Origin: Bacteroidia bacterium
Lineage (GTDB): Bacteria > Bacteroidota > Bacteroidia > AKYH767-A > OLB10
Direction of reading: 5' to 3'
DNA: 64,000 nt
Assembly: GCA_016788165.1 (NCBI GenBank)
Contig: JAEUTH010000008.1
Location: forward strand, 62,001 to 126,000
Below the pieces are notes generated by a model. It was given only the letters and a program-made list of their open reading frames with translations. It searched no databases and was not told where the DNA came from. The position numbers were made by a program, and so were the translations under genes. Below, piece by piece: positions 36,601 to 43,890 of the stretch (position 1 is its first letter; each line of letters opens with the position of its first letter).

Positions 36601-36942
36601 GGTGATATATTTCCCTATCGTTTTAAGAAATACAAAATGGGTAAAGTTATCGGAAAAAGAAGTTGGGGTGGGGTAGTAGGTATAAGGGGGTCGTTACCGT
36701 TTGTAGATGGCGGTAGTTTGAGTAAACCTGAGTTTTCGCGTTATGATACAGAAGGCAAAGAGTGGATAATGGAAGGATATGGTGTGGACCCTGACATTGA
36801 AATAGACAATGACCCCGCTTTGGAGTATAATGGTAAAGACCAGCAATTAGATAAAGCAATTGAGGTGATACTTCAGGAACTAAAAAGCAATCCGGCTACG
36901 TTACCAAAACAGCCGCCTTATCCTAAGAAAAACAAACAGTAA
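33658..36942 (+). CDS. Tricorn-type S41 protease
   Basis: This 1094-residue protein starts at 33658 with a signal peptide (MKKLNIFLCMLLTSACSNFI; an earlier ATG at 33643 adds five residues and breaks the typical start). It has two beta-propeller regions of PD40-type repeats (YAPDGKTIAFTGQYDGNSEV, SPNGKLIAYISDVNGEDEVY), then a Lys/Glu/Pro-rich linker near 560. A C1 helical domain, a PDZ domain near 770-850 and the S41 core follow. The core has DDRGNGGGNVSPMIIERL and the serine motif DQYSASDGDIFPY. It degrades peptides in the periplasm or outside. It is a monocistronic gene. Confidence 0.92.
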   Translation: MKKLNIFLCMLLTSACSNFIQAQTEMRLLRFPAVSSTHIAFTYAGDLYQVSISGGVAQKLTTDVGYECFARYAPDGKTIAFTGQYDGNSEVYTIPATGGTPQRLTYTATLNRDDVSDRMGPNNIVITWRDAESIVYRSRCKTFNDFKGKLFVANNKGGLSNELPFPAGGFCSYAPDKSKLALNRIFREFRTWKYYEGGMADDVWIYDFATQKTENITNNKAQDIFPMWHDDKIYFASDRDRVMNLFCYNTATKQTTKITQFTDYDVKFPSLGPGYIAFENAGYIYLFDLKTQQINKVNISIADDFAGGRNEWIDAAKYITDFSVAPDGNRVLLSGRGEVWSLPAKTGITRNITQNFMAHERNAVWSPNGKLIAYISDVNGEDEVYIQQANETGTAKQLTKNGDTYKYAIDWSPDSKYIAWSDNKLRLFYVNVETGNITLADQGKTWEHNSWNWSPDSRWLAFSRSDDDRVIKIFLHNLATKENTLVTDAWYESHSPSFSDDGKFLLFVSDRDFNPTYSNTEWNHAYSNMSKVYMMALTKKTPSPFSPKNDEVREVTESKPEDEKSNTNKPSDKTDKPKEGINNPVDIDFDGIQGRIVSLPISAANYWHANMVGNMVYYMHSKTGADDVTLKVYDLKERKETEVGQVSSYGLTADNKKMLINKDSKYYIIELPKSKAELKDAVDLSAMRIFVNRKQEWNQIYNESWRQMRDFFWDPTMHGVDWAAMRTKYQPLLPYVNHRNDLTYVIGEMIGELNCGHAYVGGGDKPEAEKVKLGLLGAQLKRDANGFYKIDKILKGANWNKQQRSPLTEMGVDAKEGDYIIAVNGTPTNQMNDIYASLMNTAGKQVELSLNSKPEKAGARKVIVVPIDNEAALYYYNWVQHNIDYVNQATQGKVGYLHIPNMGVEGLNEFVKHFYPQQTKSALIIDDRGNGGGNVSPMIIERLNRELAMVNISRNVAVSPNPGDMVVGPKVVLIDQYSASDGDIFPYRFKKYKMGKVIGKRSWGGVVGIRGSLPFVDGGSLSKPEFSRYDTEGKEWIMEGYGVDPDIEIDNDPALEYNGKDQQLDKAIEVILQELKSNPATLPKQPPYPKKNKQ

Positions 36943-37039
36943 CAGTTACTATAAATGTATAATGTTAGTCGTTACTAACACGTGCTACGCAATGCTTGAG
37001 GGTATGTTGGGTAAATATGAATTAAATTTAACAGCAGCT

Positions 37040-38038
37040 TTATTTTTTAAGCAATTCAATTTCATAAGCCAGATTTTTTAAATCTTGTTTCATCAGTGTA
37101 ACATAAGCCTGGGTTTGATCTAACATGTCGGCCCGGTTTTGTAATTGGTCGGCATTATAGGTGCCGCCTTTGCCAAAGTATAACTCAAATAATGCATGGT
37201 CAGCACTTTCTATATTTTCAGAAACCTGACCAAATAGCTGCCATTTTTCTACCAACAGTTTGGCTAACGATTTTTCACCTTTTTGGGTGTTTTCATAGTT
37301 GAGATAATACCAAATAGCTGGAGGAAAATAATTTGACACGGTTGCATGGGTCCTTATGTCGGTTAGCGCATTGTCTTTATGAATAAATTCAATTTGCTTT
37401 TTATTAACCAACATCAATGCGCCTAACGATGCTTCGGCTAAGCTAACCCCAATTATAAAGCCGCTCACAAAATTTGCGTTCGAACTGTTGTTCGAAATTA
37501 TTTCGGCTGATATGGCACCAGCTGCACCAAGAATAATAGAACTGATTATGAGTTTGTTTTCGGTTTTAGCTTCTTTTTCTTTTAAATACGCAGCAAATTG
37601 ATTGGCACGTTCTTCTTCACAATCAAGCTCGCCTGCAATGGCCGATACTTCGAGCGATGCCAGGTTTATTCTGTGATTAATATGCAGCAGTTGTTCTATT
37701 AAGTTAAGGCGCTTATTTATGTTTAGATGTGTGTTGCTATCAATACATTGGCGTGTGTATGTTGTTAGTAAAGCGGTAATGCCAATGGCATTTGCCATAT
37801 TTAGCGACTGTGCCGAAAACCTGCTTGTTAATAGAGTGTCGGGTTGTAAGGTGTAAAAAGGCTTTGGCAAATCGGCAGCGGTGTAAGCAATTAGTTGTTG
37901 CTTGTTGCAATAACTTTTATCGTGCAATAATGCCTGATGCGATTTTTTATATCCCGTACATGCGGTAAACAAAACGCTGCAAAATATTATAGCTATAGTA
38001 ATGTTACGCTTTAGATGTTTTATATTATACAAGCACAT
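37040..38038 (-). CDS. Uncharacterised lipoprotein
   Basis: I recognise no family. The 332-residue product has a lipoprotein signal (ITIAIIFCSVLFTACTGYKK, lipobox LFTAC with C27). A mostly helical body follows, including two hydrophobic stretches at about 162-207 (IISSIILGAAGAISAE, FVSGFIIGVSLAEASLGALM) that could form a membrane hairpin. The C-terminus is a coiled-coil-like helix (MLDQTQAYVTLMKQDLKNLA). It lies on its own between convergent tricorn protease and divergent-looking GNAT spacing. No function is proposed. Confidence 0.7.
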   Translation of the reverse strand: MCLYNIKHLKRNITIAIIFCSVLFTACTGYKKSHQALLHDKSYCNKQQLIAYTAADLPKPFYTLQPDTLLTSRFSAQSLNMANAIGITALLTTYTRQCIDSNTHLNINKRLNLIEQLLHINHRINLASLEVSAIAGELDCEEERANQFAAYLKEKEAKTENKLIISSIILGAAGAISAEIISNNSSNANFVSGFIIGVSLAEASLGALMLVNKKQIEFIHKDNALTDIRTHATVSNYFPPAIWYYLNYENTQKGEKSLAKLLVEKWQLFGQVSENIESADHALFELYFGKGGTYNADQLQNRADMLDQTQAYVTLMKQDLKNLAYEIELLKK

Positions 38039-38120
38039 TTAATGATTTAATAATATCTGTTTAAACACAATTATTTTAAGCTGGATGTAATAGCAATTAC
38101 GCAACAAAAAATTTATTAAG

Positions 38121-38645
38121 CTAAATTGATTTAGGCAATGTCCATTTCCACAACAGGCCGTCATCAGGGTCGGTTATATCGGCTGTTTTTATAAACCTAC
38201 ATTTTTGCAGCACTTTGGTCGATGGGTTATCATTGCCTAAAGTATGTGCAATTATGGTTTTTACAATTTGATTTTCAAATGCATGTTTAACTAATGCCTG
38301 CACTAATTCAGTAGCCAAACCTTTATTGCGATAGGTGGATGTTATTTCATATCCAATTTCAACAACGCCATCAATAGTGGGCTTGCCTTTATAGCCACCA
38401 CTACCAATAAGTAAATTGTCGGCTTTATGAATGGGTAAATAGGTCCACCAATTATTTTCATCTGCATTTTTTAATAATTTATTGTAAGCGTATTCAATGG
38501 GCATTACTCCAAATTCAGTCCAGTTGGGATGTACTTTCGACCCGATAATTTTCGAAAGCGCACCATTACCATCAATAGCTGCTTTTAAAATAGCAGCATT
38601 GCAGGCTATTAGCTTCAAATGATTTGTTTCAATAAATTTAAACAT
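38121..38645 (-). CDS. RimJ/RimL-type GNAT N-acetyltransferase
   Basis: The 174-residue protein has the RimL-like GNAT pattern. It opens with an N-terminal FIETNHLKLIAC strand, and VVEIGYEITSTYRNKGLATEL contains the acetyl-CoA motif R-N-K-G-x-A at about 110-116. HTLGNDNPSTKVLQKCRFI matches the family's N-x-x-S-x-x-x-x-x-K-x-G/R-F region. The acceptor, a protein N-terminus or a small molecule, is unknown. It stands alone with 338 bp of non-coding DNA upstream. Confidence 0.85.
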   Translation of the reverse strand: MFKFIETNHLKLIACNAAILKAAIDGNGALSKIIGSKVHPNWTEFGVMPIEYAYNKLLKNADENNWWTYLPIHKADNLLIGSGGYKGKPTIDGVVEIGYEITSTYRNKGLATELVQALVKHAFENQIVKTIIAHTLGNDNPSTKVLQKCRFIKTADITDPDDGLLWKWTLPKSI

Positions 38646-38983
38646 GCCGGTTATATTATTTAATTTGTTTGAATATTTAAAATAGTAAACAGGTTATTTT
38701 TTATTACACAGCGAGTTGGTAAATGATATGAGGTTTGCCAACTTGTTATTGGAAAGGTAATAACAATAAAATACTCAGCGTGGGTTAAATTATGAAGCTA
38801 TAGTGCATTTAATTGCCTGGAATTTTGCAATGAATTTGGCTTTTTTGACTCTAATAATTTTTTCAGCAAATTATTTACTAATTACAAAAACACAGGCTAA
38901 CATTTGTATGCTAGTAATCAAACATTTTATTACACAACACTACCGGTAAACAATAGAAATTAAAATAAACCGAAATAGGTTAT
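38646..38983. other. Non-coding spacer upstream of the GNAT gene and downstream of nosY
   Basis: The 338 AT-rich bases have no supported gene. They follow the end of the nos operon, but I see no strong hairpin with a T run that would mark its terminator. Confidence 0.5.
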
Positions 38984-39751
38984 TTATAAATCATTTTTAC
39001 GAAACAAGCGCAATGCAATAAGCAGTGGTACAATCAACCAAATTAACATGGTAGTAAAAGCATAGATGATGCCGGTTGAGTTGCCAAAAAACTGATTAAA
39101 AATTGCCCCTGTATAACCCATCATTGCTGCAATATCTAATTTTAAAAGTATGAGTATGCGCGCTAAGTCAACAGGATTTAATGAACAAAAAATTACCACA
39201 GCGCTTTCTAAAGGGTAATCGCTAAACTGAAACATAATTAAAAGTACAAGGCCATCATACAATAATGCGAAGTACAGCCACATCATAATTGCAATGCCAA
39301 TACCTTTAGCTTTATCGCGGGTAATAACAGCGCCTAAAACAGCCAACGAAACAAAAATGGCTGTTAAAAGCATGCCCACTAACAACATGATAATTGCTGT
39401 TGGCGAGCCTTCAAGTAACAGCAATGGAATGCCTGCGCCAATCACAAAAGCAATTATCATCGAAAGGCTGATGCCTGTATAAATGCTTAATAATAAATTT
39501 TTACGCTGTATTGGCTGCGACAATAACAGTTCGATAAACTCAACGGCATTGTACATGTAAATGGTACTAAAAATTAAACTTACCAAGGGTACAATTATCA
39601 ATACAACATTTAGCATACTCAATAATCCTTTTGACGAACTATCTTCAATGTTAAAAATGCTGAATGATATGGCAAGCAAAAAAATGGTATAGGCCAATAC
39701 AATTTTGTTTCGCAATATATCAACCATTACGTATTTTATAATTTTAAACAT
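38984..39751 (-). CDS. nosY: ABC transporter permease NosY
   Basis: The 255-residue protein has six hydrophobic helices and the ABC-2 type permease pattern. It has MFKIIKYVMVDILRNKIVLA at the start, MYNAVEFIELLLSQPIQRKN after the second helix, and FCSLNPVDLARILILLKLDI, which is well conserved in NosY. With NosF and NosD it forms the membrane complex that supports copper-site maturation in N2O reductase. It is the last gene of the nos cluster, 46 bp after nosF. Confidence 0.92.
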   Translation of the reverse strand: MFKIIKYVMVDILRNKIVLAYTIFLLAISFSIFNIEDSSSKGLLSMLNVVLIIVPLVSLIFSTIYMYNAVEFIELLLSQPIQRKNLLLSIYTGISLSMIIAFVIGAGIPLLLLEGSPTAIIMLLVGMLLTAIFVSLAVLGAVITRDKAKGIGIAIMMWLYFALLYDGLVLLIMFQFSDYPLESAVVIFCSLNPVDLARILILLKLDIAAMMGYTGAIFNQFFGNSTGIIYAFTTMLIWLIVPLLIALRLFRKNDL

Positions 39752-39797
39752 ATCGTATCCTTACTTATCCAAGTTTTTAAGTTTCGTATTTTTAGTT

Positions 39798-40526
39798 TTA
39801 GTTGATGGTTTTTTGCATTAAGTTTGATTTCATAATATAAGCAATGGCACGCGATAGTTTTTCTTCGCCTGTTTCGTTTCTGAGTAATGTTATGTTTTTA
39901 TGAAACAATAAATGTCCTTCGTTGAAATAAACAATTTCCGAAACCAAGTCGTCCAAATCGCTTAAAATATGTGATGTAATTAATATGAGTTTGCCTTGCT
40001 GCTTTTCCTTCCTTATTTTTTCTTTTAAAATTTCAGTAGCTACGGGGTCGAGTCCTGCAGTTGGTTCGTCTAAAATCAGTACCTGCGGATTAAATAAAAA
40101 TGCAAGCGATGCACTAACTTTTTGCCTGGTGCCACCTGAAAGTGTTCGCATTCTTTTATGAAACATTTTTTCTAATTCAAATGCTTCAATTAATTCTTTA
40201 TCGGTTGTTTGATTTTCATTTTTGCGCAAGTCAATTATCATTTCAAAAATTTGCCCCATAGTCATGTTTTCGGGGTAACGCCCAATTTGCGGCATATAAC
40301 CAATAGCACTACGGTATTGGCATTGGCGCATAATGTTTTTGTTGTTAAACATGATGGTGCCATTATCGGGCAAAACCAAACCCAGTAAGCATTTAATAAA
40401 CGTAGTTTTGCCCGATCCATTGGGGCCTATTAATGCAATGGCTTCACCTTTATTGCAGGTAAGCGATATGTTACGTAACACCTTTAGTTTACCAAAGGAT
40501 TTGTTTATGCTTTGGGCAACAATCAT
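39798..40526 (-). CDS. nosF: ABC transporter ATP-binding protein NosF
   Basis: The 242-residue ATPase has Walker A (GPNGSGKTTFIKCLLG), the ABC signature LSGGTRQKVSAS, Walker B (QVLILDEPTAGLDPVA) and the H-loop ILITSHILSDLDDLV. Position and similarity to ABC subunits of N2O reductase clusters identify it as NosF, the partner of NosY and NosD. Its start overlaps the stop of the VOC gene by ATGA, so the VOC protein is co-translated with it. Confidence 0.92.
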   Translation of the reverse strand: MIVAQSINKSFGKLKVLRNISLTCNKGEAIALIGPNGSGKTTFIKCLLGLVLPDNGTIMFNNKNIMRQCQYRSAIGYMPQIGRYPENMTMGQIFEMIIDLRKNENQTTDKELIEAFELEKMFHKRMRTLSGGTRQKVSASLAFLFNPQVLILDEPTAGLDPVATEILKEKIRKEKQQGKLILITSHILSDLDDLVSEIVYFNEGHLLFHKNITLLRNETGEEKLSRAIAYIMKSNLMQKTIN

Positions 40527-40936
40527 AATAGCGATATTAATTTTTGGGCAAATGCGATAATGTGACCATCAGGGTCGGCAAAGTAACAAGTTTTATCACC
40601 CCAGTTTCTATCCATAAACTCACTAATTAATTTAGCGCCACAATTAGTTGCGTTTTTATATGCAGATGTAACATCGTCAACATAAATATAAAGTTCGCAT
40701 CGTGGTATGCCATTTCCGGTGTTGGGATGTGGCGTTTTATCTAAAAGAATTTTTGCTATACTTTCATTAGGCATTAAGCCGAGTGTTACATCTGGAGCCA
40801 AGGTAAACTCAGTCATGCCGGGCACGTTTAATATTGGTTGTGTGCCTAATATTGCCTGATAAAATAAAGTGCTTTTTTGCTGATTGGTAACATACAATAT
40901 AGTTAGTACTTTTTTAATGGACAGCGGTTCATTCAT
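40523..40936 (-). CDS. VOC family (glyoxalase/bleomycin resistance-like) protein inside the nos cluster
   Basis: The 137-residue protein is a VOC fold with paired beta-alpha-beta-beta-beta modules. It has LTILYVTNQQKSTLFYQAIL at the start, a middle ELYIYVDDVTSAYKNATNC, and NWGDKTCYFADPDGHIIAFA at the end, which is the usual closing motif with a metal-ligand Glu replaced by Ala-Phe context. Substrate and metal are unknown. It sits between nosD (5 bp) and nosF (ATGA overlap), which is unusual and implies co-expression with the copper-maturation complex. Confidence 0.85.
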   Translation of the reverse strand: MNEPLSIKKVLTILYVTNQQKSTLFYQAILGTQPILNVPGMTEFTLAPDVTLGLMPNESIAKILLDKTPHPNTGNGIPRCELYIYVDDVTSAYKNATNCGAKLISEFMDRNWGDKTCYFADPDGHIIAFAQKLISLL

Positions 40937-40941
40937 ACGGA

Positions 40942-42183
40942 TTAGTTAAGTGCAATGGGTTTCATTGCCGGTTTATCATCCTTAAAATTTTCAGGCGTAA
41001 TACTGGGTACAATTTTTTCGGTTTTATCCAGCAACGACACCATAAAACTTCTTAAAAACATTACTGCAACCGGATTGGTTTCAATAATCATAGCATATAA
41101 ACTTACCGGCCTGTAAGGTATATCGCCAATGCCATCTTTATTTAAATCATACCCTTCGTATTTATCCCAGTAATTTTTTGAAAGTGTATTAAGCACCAGC
41201 GATCCGTTAGTTGCCACATCAAAAGTATTGCCTGTAAAATTGTTGTTTTCAATATTGTTTTCATTGCAGCTTGCCTGCACTTTCATGGCATATCCGTTAC
41301 TGTAAAATTTATTATGTTTAAAATGTATGCGGTTGGTGCCTTCCATAAAAACACCTACTGTATTGTTGCTGAATGTATTTGCATAAACTTCGCCATCTGA
41401 TATTTCTTTTAATAAAATTCCGTATGCCGACCCGCCTCTGTTCAATGTAAATTTATTATAGTGCATGGCAATATGATGCGAAAACATAACGGCTACACCG
41501 GCCCCATTATCATGAAATGTGTTTGAAATATATTTATCGTTGTTCGAAAACATAAAATGCAAACCGTAACGGATATTTTTTTCGCTGTAGTTATTTAATA
41601 CTTCCGATTCGGTTACAAATTCGAAGTAAATACCATCGCGATGACCAATCGTATTATTATTTGCGATTAGGGCTTTTGAGCATTTCCATAAATGAATGCC
41701 ATTTCCGGTTGATTGCTCTTCGGCAGGTGTACCTGTAATATGATTGTTTTTTATTACGAAACGATTGCTATTTGAAACGTGTATGGCAAAATGTGCATTT
41801 ATAATGCGGTTTTGTTCGATAATAAAATCGTGGGCATCAATAATTTTAATCGAAGCAAAATCATTCATAGATGAGTAGCCTGAGTTTTGAAATGTAATGC
41901 CTTTTATACGAAAGTAACTGCCGCTTATGGTCAAAATCTCATGTTTATTTTCACCATCTAATATGGTTTGTTTTTGACCAAGCAGTGTTAAGGGTTTGGC
42001 AACTATCAGATTTCCTTCCTTATAAATTCCGTTTTCAATTTGAAGGGTATCAAAAGGTTGTGCCAGTTCAATCGCTTTTTTTATGGTTTGTGTTTTATGC
42101 GATTTTCCTACGTTTATAATGGAAGCATCAGCACATTTTAATAGCAGTACAAAGCAGCATAAAGCTAATAACGATTTCATCAT
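40942..42183 (-). CDS. nosD: Nitrous oxide reductase maturation protein NosD
   Basis: The 413-residue protein has a signal peptide (MMKSLLALCCFVLLLKCADA) and then a right-handed beta-helix of CASH/PbH1 repeats such as RFVIKNNHITGT, EVLNNYSEKNIRYGLHFMFS and GVFMEGTNRIHFKHNKFYSN. The end includes NYWDKYEGYDLNKDGIGDIP, a NosD hallmark. NosD works in the periplasm with NosF and NosY to build the CuZ site. It starts directly after the nosL stop. Confidence 0.94.
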   Translation of the reverse strand: MMKSLLALCCFVLLLKCADASIINVGKSHKTQTIKKAIELAQPFDTLQIENGIYKEGNLIVAKPLTLLGQKQTILDGENKHEILTISGSYFRIKGITFQNSGYSSMNDFASIKIIDAHDFIIEQNRIINAHFAIHVSNSNRFVIKNNHITGTPAEEQSTGNGIHLWKCSKALIANNNTIGHRDGIYFEFVTESEVLNNYSEKNIRYGLHFMFSNNDKYISNTFHDNGAGVAVMFSHHIAMHYNKFTLNRGGSAYGILLKEISDGEVYANTFSNNTVGVFMEGTNRIHFKHNKFYSNGYAMKVQASCNENNIENNNFTGNTFDVATNGSLVLNTLSKNYWDKYEGYDLNKDGIGDIPYRPVSLYAMIIETNPVAVMFLRSFMVSLLDKTEKIVPSITPENFKDDKPAMKPIALN

Positions 42184-42615
42184 TTATTTAAAAAGCTGCT
42201 GCACCTCATTCCACTTTATTAATTTTCCCGGAAATTCGAGATTTACTTTTTCGGCTTCGGTTTGGTTGGCAAATGCTGCTACTTGCCCGTTCATGGGTGT
42301 GTGCAATGTTTCGCTGTTGAGGTAAATAGCATTTTCAACTTCGATAAGTTGCTGTGTGTTATAATCAGATATTAATAAGGTTTTAATTTTTTCGGTTGCT
42401 TTTAGCTCTCCGGTAATGTAATTCATTAAACATAGCATGTCATCAAATTTATACACCTTTCCTTTTTCTGTTATTAATTCGGCTCCGTATTTCAAATCGG
42501 TAATACTCATAGCGCACGATGCACACTCATCTTTACCTGCCACCAATGGCACCGGTTTGGTACTACACGCAGCCATAAATATTAATGCTGTAATTGATAA
42601 AAACGTTCTCATCAT
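42184..42615 (-). CDS. nosL: Copper lipoprotein NosL
   Basis: Starting at 42615, one base after the stop of the upstream membrane protein gene, the 143-residue product has a lipoprotein signal (MMRTFLSITALIFMAACSTK, lipobox MAAC). The NosL copper motif GKDECASCAMSI (C-x2-C-x-M) and KVYKFDDMLCLMNYI follow. NosL binds Cu(I) and supplies copper to N2O reductase. A longer frame to 42654 would overlap the upstream gene and is not needed. The end of the gene abuts nosD. Confidence 0.92.
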   Translation of the reverse strand: MMRTFLSITALIFMAACSTKPVPLVAGKDECASCAMSITDLKYGAELITEKGKVYKFDDMLCLMNYITGELKATEKIKTLLISDYNTQQLIEVENAIYLNSETLHTPMNGQVAAFANQTEAEKVNLEFPGKLIKWNEVQQLFK

Positions 42616-42616
42616 T

Positions 42617-43189
42617 TTATTTGCTTTTTCTGTATTCATAAACCCAAATTGCAAATGCTATTACTACAGCTCCAATAACTATATAGCCACCCACATCGGG
42701 CATTGAGTAAGCATCAAAATTGAGTAGTTTTTTATGGCCCAATAACGGTGGCTGATATCCCATATCGGGTACTTTAATAGGTGCCGTAGGGTCAAGATTA
42801 TGGCCGTAGTCATAACCCCATTGGTAGAAATCGTACATGGCAATTACACCACCTAATGCCGATGTAAGAAGATAACCAAGCAGTAATTTGGAGCTGCCTG
42901 TAATTGAAACGGCTAAACCAAATGCGATAAAGCCGGCAACCAGATAAACTAAAAAAGTAAGCTCAGGAAACATCTCCACACTAATTTTTTTCATGCCTAT
43001 ATAATGGTTAAGACCATTAATAACATCTACATCACCTGTAAGTTTATTAAGCCAAATTTTCATCACCAATCCTTCGGGATATTGAGGTGCAAACAAATCA
43101 ATACGCCATACCGGAAAAAAGTAAGCCGCAATTATAGCTAACGATGCAAATGCCATTAGTATGCGCGATGTGGTGCTTATTTTTTTCAT
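42617..43189 (-). CDS. Nos-cluster membrane protein of unknown function
   Basis: The 190-residue protein has four hydrophobic helices (about 8-28, 73-96, 101-121 and 163-185). A soluble loop between helices 1 and 2 contains WRIDLFAPQYPEGLVMKIWL and the segment LTGDVDVINGLNHYIGM. Another loop has FYQWGYDYGHNLDPTAPIKV, whose His and acidic residues could be functional. I know no characterised family. Small membrane proteins of this type recur in nos operons of Bacteroidota, so a role in copper supply or electron transfer to NosZ is plausible. It is coupled to nosL with one base between. Confidence 0.7.
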   Translation of the reverse strand: MKKISTTSRILMAFASLAIIAAYFFPVWRIDLFAPQYPEGLVMKIWLNKLTGDVDVINGLNHYIGMKKISVEMFPELTFLVYLVAGFIAFGLAVSITGSSKLLLGYLLTSALGGVIAMYDFYQWGYDYGHNLDPTAPIKVPDMGYQPPLLGHKKLLNFDAYSMPDVGGYIVIGAVVIAFAIWVYEYRKSK

Positions 43190-43245
43190 AAGAAGTTTAA
43201 TTAATAGATTTTAATAAAAGGGGTAATAAGTATTTTTAATTCGTA

Positions 43246-43812
43246 TTAATTGGCTGGTGGCAATAGCACAGCATCAATAACATAAATAATTCCGTTGGCT
43301 GCCGGTATGGTTGCAACAACATTGGCAACGTTATTAACCATCATCTTTCCGTCTTTAATATTAATAGTTATGTTTTTAAGATTTGCCTGGTTTATTGTTT
43401 GGCCATCTGTCAGCATATCTTGTTTATAGCCACCCACGGCAACATGGTACTCGAGTATATCAGTAAGCTTATCTTTATTTTCCGGTTTCATCAAATCGTC
43501 AACGGTACCTGCAGGTAATTTATTAAAGGCATCGTTTGTTGGGGCAAATACAGTAAACGGGCCTGCATTGGATAAATCATTTACATACTCAGCTTGTTTT
43601 AAAGCGGCTACCAATGTTGTGTGATCTTTAGATCCCACAGCAATTTTTACAATGTCTTTTTCTGAATCGTTATCAAGCACGGCTTCCTGGCCGCCTGCAG
43701 TTGTTTCTTCAGTAGGTGTTGTTTCGGTTGAAGCAGTTTGATTGTTGCTGTTATTGCATGCAACCAAACCACAAAGGAGTAATGATGTAAGGGTTAAATT
43801 AATTTTTTTCAT
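43246..43812 (-). CDS. Fasciclin-domain lipoprotein of the nos cluster
   Basis: The 188-residue product has a lipoprotein signal (INLTLTSLLLCGLVACNNSN, lipobox LVAC), a Thr/Glu-rich linker (about 20-50) and a FAS1 domain. The domain has TLVAALKQAEYVNDLSNAGP, FTVFAPTNDAFNKLP (the FAS1 H1 motif) and GIIYVIDAVLLPP at the end. FAS1 domains mediate adhesion or interaction. Its place directly after nosZ, separated by a hairpin, suggests a partner or scaffold for the envelope copper proteins, which is inferred only from position. Confidence 0.88.
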   Translation of the reverse strand: MKKINLTLTSLLLCGLVACNNSNNQTASTETTPTEETTAGGQEAVLDNDSEKDIVKIAVGSKDHTTLVAALKQAEYVNDLSNAGPFTVFAPTNDAFNKLPAGTVDDLMKPENKDKLTDILEYHVAVGGYKQDMLTDGQTINQANLKNITINIKDGKMMVNNVANVVATIPAANGIIYVIDAVLLPPAN

Positions 43813-43829
43813 AAGGTTTGTTTTTTAAA

Positions 43830-43876
43830 GCAATGGAGAAAATTATTTGCACTGAACATTTAATTTTCTCCATTGC
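43830..43876 (-). terminator. Hairpin between nosZ and the fasciclin gene
   Basis: GCAATGGAGAAAATTA (43830-43845) pairs perfectly with 43861-43876 around a 15-base loop, 14 bp beyond the nosZ stop. On the minus strand it is followed by TTTAAAAAAC, a weak T run, so it fits a partial terminator or processing stem that lets nosZ be expressed above downstream genes. Confidence 0.7.
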
Positions 43877-43890
43877 AATTTTTGATAGAA

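Noticed and set aside
36963-36980. 7 bp inverted repeat (TGTTAGT/ACTAACA) after the tricorn protease gene
   Set aside because: It is short and has no T run on either strand, so I cannot call it a terminator.
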